Of a stretch of 64,000 bases of DNA, positions 58,038-64,000 are shown in pieces. This DNA is from Chimonanthus salicifolius (Eukaryota; Streptophyta; Magnoliopsida; Laurales; Calycanthaceae). The notes under the pieces are model-generated. The model did no database searches. It saw only the letters and a program-made list of their open reading frames with translations, and had not been told where the DNA came from. The position numbers and the translations under genes were made by a program. The stretch spans positions 32,591,175 through 32,655,174 of the forward strand of contig CM023540.1 of the NCBI GenBank assembly GCA_013350335.1. The letters are read 5' to 3'. How positions within the stretch are numbered: the stretch's first letter is position 1; every line of letters starts with the position of its first letter.

Positions 58038-58192
58038 TTTGAATTTACGTGTGGAAAACTGCAGGATACCGCATGTAAAATCTCTACGGGTGAGTCTACT
58101 ACCTCTAGGACACACCAAAGTTAAGTCATGGGATCTCGAATCCGCAACTTCTCGCTTCCTCGTACCGGGAGGCAACCAGTTGATATGGGCAC
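58038..58192 (-). mobile_element. SINE-A copy, best match to the MYB insert
   Basis: Forward 'gaatttacgtgtggaaaact' then 'gcaggataccgcatgtaaaa', 'tctctacgggtgagtctact', 'ggatctcgaatccgcaactt' (box B reversed) and 'accgggaggcaaccagttga' (box A reversed). A poly-T run (the element's A-tail) precedes it at 58022-58040. Confidence 0.8.
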
Positions 58193-58567
58193 CTTAACTG
58201 TCAAATTACTCAAGGGATGGGTCAAGTTTTTGAACCTGAATCACAGTTCAAATTTAAAATAAGTTGGATTAGTCTGCTTATGTTTCAAGTGAAGTGAATT
58301 AGATTAGGAATCAACTTAAAAGTGGTTGTATATAGATGAAAGCGGTCGAGTCTTATTATACAAGAGAGTTCAATTTGTATTGATACTGACCGAGTCCGAG
58401 CTCTATTGGCTGAGTCAACTCATACCAGACTTATTGATACAAGAGAGTTCAATTTGCATTTAATTATGAGTTTAGGCGTGCAATATGTGGGCTAGAATCA
58501 TTTGACTAGGGAAAGATGGTATTTATTTAGATATTTTTAATTAGAGTTTGGTTAGGTTTGATCTTAG

Positions 58568-58920
58568 TGTTAAGACTTAAGCCTCCGGTCCAAAAGATTA
58601 GTTTGTTAGGTGAAGTGACTCAAGTCCTTTATAAACTTCAAGATCTTCCTCCACACTTCCAATGTGGGACTCATTTCAGCATCCCCAACAATCCCCCCTC
58701 GAACTAGGTCCTTAGGCACAGAGAGCGATGTCGGCCCATCTCGTTCGCTTGAGAGATCTCCTGAGACCACATGAGATAGTTTGAGACCTAGCTTTGATAC
58801 AGGATCTGGGCTTCCAGCCCAAAAGACTAGCCTATTAGGTAGAGTGACTCAAGTCCTTTAGAAACCTCTAGATCTCTCTCTAAACTTCCAATATGAGACT
58901 CCTTCGTAGCATTCTCAACA
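58568..58920 (-). mobile_element. Complete TRIM retrotransposon (353 bp) with intact target duplication
   Basis: CTTAG flanks both sides exactly (58563-58567 and 58921-58925). The minus strand shows a 5' LTR of about 123 bp (58798-58920, starting TGTTGAGAATGCTACG) and a 3' LTR of 123 bp (58568-58690, starting TGTTGGGGATGCTGAA and ending TTAACA). Just inside the 5' LTR is TGTATCAAAGCTAGGTCTC, a good match to the TGGTATCAGAGC initiator-tRNA-Met primer-binding site. Just before the 3' LTR is a purine tract, CGAGGGGGGATTG. The internal part is about 107 bp with no coding capacity. Copied by another element's proteins. Confidence 0.9.
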
Positions 58921-59177
58921 CTTAGAAGTCTCTAAACCAACTCATTTCGGATTTATTTTAATTGAATTAAATTGAACATTTTAGATTGAGAGGGATGGAT
59001 GGATAGAGTCAAAATTACCACTCTTAACACAAATATTTTGGCCTGCCATTTACAATACAAATCAAGCTACAATTCAAGATACAACTGTCATGTGAAAAAC
59101 AAATACACTGTTTAATAGTAAAATATGCTACAACAATTATATTGTTTACATTTGTATAAAACATCTGAGTACAAACA

Positions 59178-60829
59178 TCAAAATAGGAGGCGACCTGCTA
59201 AGATCATAGCCATACAAGCGTATGTGTAAGTTAAGAAACCAATCTTCTGTGCATGGCTAAGTTCACTTTGAATGTGAGAAGACACATCAAAGTTACCTGC
59301 AAAATTCAGACAAGCCGCTAAATAAATTTAACCATATAAATATTTCATTTAATCACGCATAAGAAAAATTAGGTGTGCAAGTCGGGTTGGATAAAAATTA
59401 AACTAATTTTTAGGCTACCAAAAATAGCTATGGTCATATGGATTTGACAAACTGTCTATTCTACCTCCTCTACGTTCTTGATAGCCTATCTTTTATCTCA
59501 ATAGAGTCTTTTAGTGGCATGTTTCGGTCTTCTTCTCCATTATTTAAAAAAAGTGAGCCACCGGTTCAATTTCAGAGTTGAGTTGGTTCTAAGTTTTCAA
59601 GACCCAAGGTTTTTTTTTTCAAGTTGGGTTGAGTCATGGGAGAAAAAACCCAAGACCCAAGACCTCATGGAAAATATTTTAATATATTATATAATATTTT
59701 ATATACACTCTAATCTTCAGGTCAGTTCATAAACTATGGGTATATTGATATCTCAGGTCGAATTGATTCTAAATTTAATAATCTAATTAGAAGCGTCTGG
59801 GCATCAACTCAACCCGATCCAACTCAACTTGCATCCTTGTAAAATATCAATACCAACATATACTCGAAGAAATATATGATACTGTGATTATAAAATTGTA
59901 AATACTGATTCCTGCGATTGGATATGGAAAATATGAATGAAGATGAAGTTATTAATGATACCTCTCTCACTAGAATCACTGCAAGCGGCATCAACTGTAG
60001 TTCTCACATCTTGGATTGTTGCTTTGTTATAGAAAAAGAAGTTGGATAGCACGCCTTCAATGCAGTTGAGAAGAAGCTTTGTTTCATCCAAACAAGGCCC
60101 ATTGCAGTAAGCATCCGTCGCCTCATGAGGGACGTCGATGTTTCCGGTCGCCGTCAATCTGTAAGATTCTTCGCAGTCGGCGTAGATCTTTTTTTTTTTT
60201 TAATAATATATGTTAGAATTCAGCAATACATGATAAAACATATGTAAGATGTTGGATCTAGACTAATGTATTGATATCTTAATAATCAGACAATAGTTTA
60301 CAGATCTTGAGCCATAAGAAATTGTCATAGAAATGTTAGATTTTGTACAAGGAATTGTAGAATCAATGGGGTTCCTACATGTGAGGTGACCCAAAAGATC
60401 ATATGGGTCTTTGGATTAAGACATAATTGTTTCTAAAAATTGAACTAATATTCAATTATGTATGAAATATGAGTCTGGATCCCTGCAATTGCATCATTCA
60501 CATGGCCCCTATCCATGAACAGAACTTTGAATATCAAGTAAATATTGTTCGAAGCGATTCACGTACCATTCGATTGTTGAAGCAAAGAAGTGCCTTGTCG
60601 ACGATTTGAACCGGGTTTTCCTCTGCATGGTGTGCATTGATAAAACAATGTTTTAGTACAAAACTTATGTACCTATTTGCACCAGAAAGGTTTATTTAAA
60701 AAAAAAATAAAAAAAACCATGGTAGTGATCTGATATAGATAGACAGATACCTGAGCTGCAGAAAGAAGATGCAATGAAAAAGAGAGCAAGAGAAAGACAC
60801 CAACACTTGAGTGTGAGTAAGAGAGCCAT
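59178..60829 (-). CDS. Small secreted, probably GPI-anchored, Cys-rich protein of unknown function
   Basis: Four minus-strand exons: 60751-60829, 60567-60622, 59962-60187 and 59178-59296, with GT-AG borders and compatible phases, giving 159 aa. Residues 1-24 form a signal peptide (MALLLTLKCWCLSLALFFIA then SSFCSS). The mature part has spaced cysteines (ALLCF, YADCEE, AYCNGPC, LNCIEG, AACSD), a conserved-looking NKATIQDVRTTVDAACSDSS and SSHIQSELSH. A hydrophobic tail (YTYACMAMILAGRLLF) ends the protein, as in a GPI-attachment signal or a membrane anchor. Exon 3 follows an unusual A-rich stretch, AAAAAAAAAAAAAG|ATC, instead of a pyrimidine tract. I do not recognise a named family; the layout fits a plant family of small apoplastic proteins. 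Gene model strength rests on phases and the shared architecture. Confidence 0.8.
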
Positions 60830-61904
60830 TGAAGAAGGGATTGAGACTTTAGAGAACTCTCAAGTGATTGAAGAGAGGAGTACATAAATAAATGTTACCA
60901 GTTAATGTCCTGATGCTTCCAAGTTCCAACCTCAGTTCCAAAATGACCTAAGAACCCTTTCTCAAGATTATCCTAAGAGGTAATATGTAATAACTGGCAC
61001 AAGTAATTTATTTGGTTTGAATTTTTAAATTAGACTAGAGGTTATGGATTTGACTCTTTCTAAACTTACTTTACACACGAGATTTGGAGGTGATTTTGTA
61101 TATCTATAGAATTAGTCTCGCATCTAATATGAGATGAAAATAGTAATTTTTTATAAAATATCAATTTTTTTTTAGAAAAATAGAAATTTATGACAGGGCC
61201 AATTTGGGCCCAAATTTTAGCATAAGTTTAAAAATTTGAAATAAATTAAAAATGACCAAAAATCAAGTGCCCCATAAGCAATTTATTAATTTTGAGGGCT
61301 GGGGGTTGTTTGGGTAATTGAAATGGTCAAGTGGGAGGTAGGCATTGGTGGTTTGTCGCTCTAGAAAAAAAAAGGCAAAGTTTGGAAGCAATAGAGAGAA
61401 GAAAGAAGATTGAGTTAACAGTCACCAACTTTCACTTGCTTTTTAGACATTTTTTTCTGTCATTGATGGGAATCAAACCTAAAATTTTCTTTTGGTTTGA
61501 ATTGGGAGATTACTTCTAAATTCATCCTTATTTTTGTCACACACATACCCACCTCCCAAATTCCAATTCACTTTGTCCAAGTGTAGCTTTGATATAAATG
61601 AATCCAAAAATAAATTCTGTGGGCTATATTTTAGGCAAGCATTAAATGATTCTTGCAGAAATCCCAACCACTGAGTAGATATATCAAAATAAAAAAAGGG
61701 GTTTAAAATCATGTTATGCATTCTCACTTTGAAGTCATTTTTTATTTGTCTTAAGTTCATCTAACTTGGGTTTGGAGTTACACTTAAGATTAGAATGCCT
61801 GATGATATTGGTTTGTGGGTCCCTTAAAAGGACCAAAGATATTGTCCAATTTAGAATTAGGTCATTTTTTTGGATTGAAAATTTTGAAATTGGCTGAGGC
61901 AGGG

Positions 61905-62097
61905 GTTAAAAATACGATATCGGCCGATATTTTTCTTCCTTTTTTTTTTTTTAAAAAGTCCAATAACGACCGATATTTTGATATCGGCTGATATTGTGAA
62001 TATTGGCCGATACGTATCATGTCGGCCGATATTCACTAGTTCCAAAACCGTTTCATATAGACCGATACGACACGTATCGGCTGATATTTGTACCCCT
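61905..62097. repeat. CGATAT/ATATCGGCCGATAT repeat
   Basis: Forward 'ggggttaaaaatacgatatc' at the left and 'ggctgatatttgtaccccta' at the right are imperfect inverted complements, so this copy may show the ends of the element. The interior holds several 'tatcggccgata' palindromes. Confidence 0.65.
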
Positions 62098-62139
62098 AAG
62101 CTGAGGTATCGATGAAAAGATCAATTTGTTACAATCCGA

Positions 62140-62300
62140 AGGATTGGAGTGACGGCTAAGAATTCGTATAAGGAAGCGGAGATCTTATGTTCGATTTCCA
62201 TTCCACTCCAACGGGTCACTTTCTATAGAATTATTCGGTAGGTGTGGATTGGAAGATCTTCACTTACCCAGAGGATCAAACAGCCTAAACACCTTAGTCA
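62140..62300 (+). mobile_element. SINE-C-like element
   Basis: Box-A-like 'tggagtgacggctaagaatt', box-B-like 'cttatgttcgatttccattc' about 40 bp later. No long A-tail is visible. Confidence 0.45.
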
Positions 62301-62667
62301 AAAGATAATCAATGTGTTACAATAATTTCAGCTTCAAACCAAAAAAAATGGGCTGAATTTTTTTCTTAGGCCTATAAATGTCCGTTATGGTCTAAAATTG
62401 AGCTTGGCTCAAACCTTGTGCTTTAAAAGCCTATGTCAATTGACTACGGTTGATGATGATGATAATGTCTAACCCAAGCTCAAGAAAGCCCAAAAGTGTG
62501 ACACGATTATATAATATTGTGTAACATCATTTTTCAAGTAAAAGATTTTGTTTTGTCTCATACAAATACGAAAGATCTAAAAAGGTTTCATATCTTCAAT
62601 AATAATCCGATAGTGATATAATTATTGCTGTCGTCATTATTATCATCATAATCAATTTCATACCTCT

Positions 62668-62850
62668 CAACTGTGAAAAATTCAGTTTAAAATTTTCATG
62701 GGTGATATTCATGGAAAATCCAACTTAAAACCTTCATTCGTGATATCCATTGCTCTTACGGCACACTAAGTGAGGCCATGAGAACTCGAACCTGATATCT
62801 CCCAACTTTCTGAAGTGAGAGATTGTCAGATGAGCTGCACCGTTATTAAC
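62668..62850 (-). mobile_element. SINE-A copy with duplicated 3' end
   Basis: Forward 'tcatgggtgatattcatgga' and 'ttcattcgtgatatccattg' are two copies of the family's 3' body, followed by 'gaactcgaacctgatatctc' (box B reversed) and 'cagatgagctgcaccg' (box A reversed). Confidence 0.65.
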
Positions 62851-64000
62851 CGATTTTACTAAAAGCACGTGCTTTTGCATATAGGTCAGCAACTCAGCAT
62901 ACAATAGGTTGAATATGGAGTATGTAATTAGGTTCATGGGCCAGAAATGGGCCCTGGGAAAAAATTGGCTGATATTTCAAATACCGGTCGAAAGTTTTGG
63001 CTTAGGGGGAAGGAGATATGCAAATGTTATGAAAATTTGGGTTATTAGAAATTACCATAATTCTCACAGGATCAATATTTCAGAATTTCAACTGATATTA
63101 AATTTTTTAAGACATCTGGGCCCAAAATGGGCTAAAATGGCAGATACTTCTGCCGAGTTTTTGGCCCATTAAGGGCCTAATAAATAATTTTCCACTTTTG
63201 TTAAACTTAATATGGGCCTAATTTTCTAACCATGGGCCATACAGTAAATGGGTTACAATTGGATTAGTTTGGATAAAGAAAACGTTGGCCCATACACAAC
63301 TACGATTTGCAATGCCAACAAGCAGATTGGACTGAGTCATTCAGATTTAATTAATTAATGAATAGAAAATGGTAAAAACAAAATAAAGTAAAAAGTTTAG
63401 TAGCCAACTTCTCACTTACCAGTCTATTTTCTTTCCTCACAAGTATTTCAAACAAATGGCCAACTCATTGTAAATCTTTGAAGTGTTGTTAAAGGTTAAA
63501 TTTATAATTTTATATTTAATGCGATGAATTACAACTAATTGGACTTTCAACAGTTAAAAAAGAGACTAATCAAATGACTTATGCATCAGGATAAGTATGA
63601 AAAGATATAATATTGAGTAAATTTAATAAGGTCCGATGTGTAATCATTCTAAATAATTAAATATTTTAAAGTCATAAAAATATATATAAAAAGGGATATT
63701 ATATCTTATATAAATATAACCCAAGTAATTCAAAAAATCAAGTTATGTCTTAACTTGACCTAAATTAAAGATAAATTACATTTTTTAATGATTAAATCTA
63801 TACTTTAAATAAGTGATCTTTGTATGACCAAAGTGTCTAGACACCTCATCTGTACAAAATTTTACCCTACTAATCTTCCCAATGTCATATACACTGGATC
63901 TACAACTATAGAAAGTGATCCGTTAAAGTAGAGCATGAATTAAACTCAAAACACTTGTTTGAAGTGAATATTTTGACAGTCAAACTAACCCAAGTTGTAC

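Larger units (their letters stand above)
57116..59177. other. Spacer between the PPR and the small secreted-protein gene
   Basis: AT-rich DNA with a SINE-A (58038-58192) and a complete TRIM retrotransposon (58568-58920). No gene is seen. Confidence 0.6.
60830..64000. other. Spacer to the right edge of the window
   Basis: 60830 onward is the promoter side of the small secreted-protein gene. Then come a CGATAT repeat (61905-62097), a SINE-C-like element (62140-62300), a SINE-A (62668-62850) and AT-rich DNA. No gene is seen to the window end. Confidence 0.55.

Noticed and set aside
61892..62110. Direct repeats GCTGAGGCA and GCTGAGGTA on either side of the CGATAT element as a target duplication.
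   Set aside because: They are not equally spaced from the element ends, so they do not fit a target-site duplication.

Overview
This is a nuclear plant window: AT-rich, with multi-exon genes using GT-AG introns, a flavonoid-type R2R3-MYB, a PLS-class PPR gene, a nuclear tRNA-Pro, and spacers built from decayed transposable elements. The genes and the intron and TE load fit a flowering plant. The species cannot be read from the sequence. A magnoliid or other early-diverging lineage is possible, but that is a guess.

Five complete protein genes could be rebuilt exon by exon from splice sites and family motifs: (1) an R2R3-MYB of the flavonol subgroup-7 type (minus, 10206-12616, 3 exons, 353 aa); (2) an AMSH-type JAMM deubiquitinase (minus, 27019-40009, 14 exons, 514 aa); (3) the ZMAT2/Snu23 spliceosomal zinc-finger protein (plus, 45505-53305, 10 coding exons, 201 aa); (4) an intronless PLS-E type PPR protein (plus, 55223-56695, 490 aa); (5) a small secreted, probably GPI-anchored, Cys-rich protein of unknown function (minus, 59178-60829, 4 exons, 159 aa). 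There is also a probable last exon of a gene entering from the left (2862-3531), a decayed gene relic at the left edge (1-710), and a tRNA-Pro(CGG) at 43618-43689 (minus).

Layout: 1-3.8 kb holds the gene relic, a tandem trio of one MITE family and the orphan last exon. 3.8-10 kb is spacer with SINEs and a 1-kb near-perfect foldback. 10.2-12.6 kb is the MYB. 13-27 kb is spacer with a five-copy ancient tandem array and many MITEs and SINEs. 27-40 kb is AMSH. 40-45 kb is spacer with LINE tails, a MITE and the tRNA gene. 45.5-53.3 kb is ZMAT2. 53.3-55.2 kb holds a MITE, a U2 snRNA fragment and another MITE. 55.2-57.1 kb is the PPR gene and a broken copy of its 3' end. 57-64 kb holds a complete TRIM retrotransposon, the small secreted-protein gene and SINE-rich spacer. 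The genes are independent and do not form a cluster or pathway.

The most interesting signals are a 63-bp SINE tail inserted in frame in the MYB coding exon, beside a roughly 105-bp internal duplication; the 1-kb foldback; an intact 353-bp TRIM with 123-bp LTRs and a perfect 5-bp target duplication; and the five-copy tandem array of unknown origin. No previously unknown multi-gene system was found.
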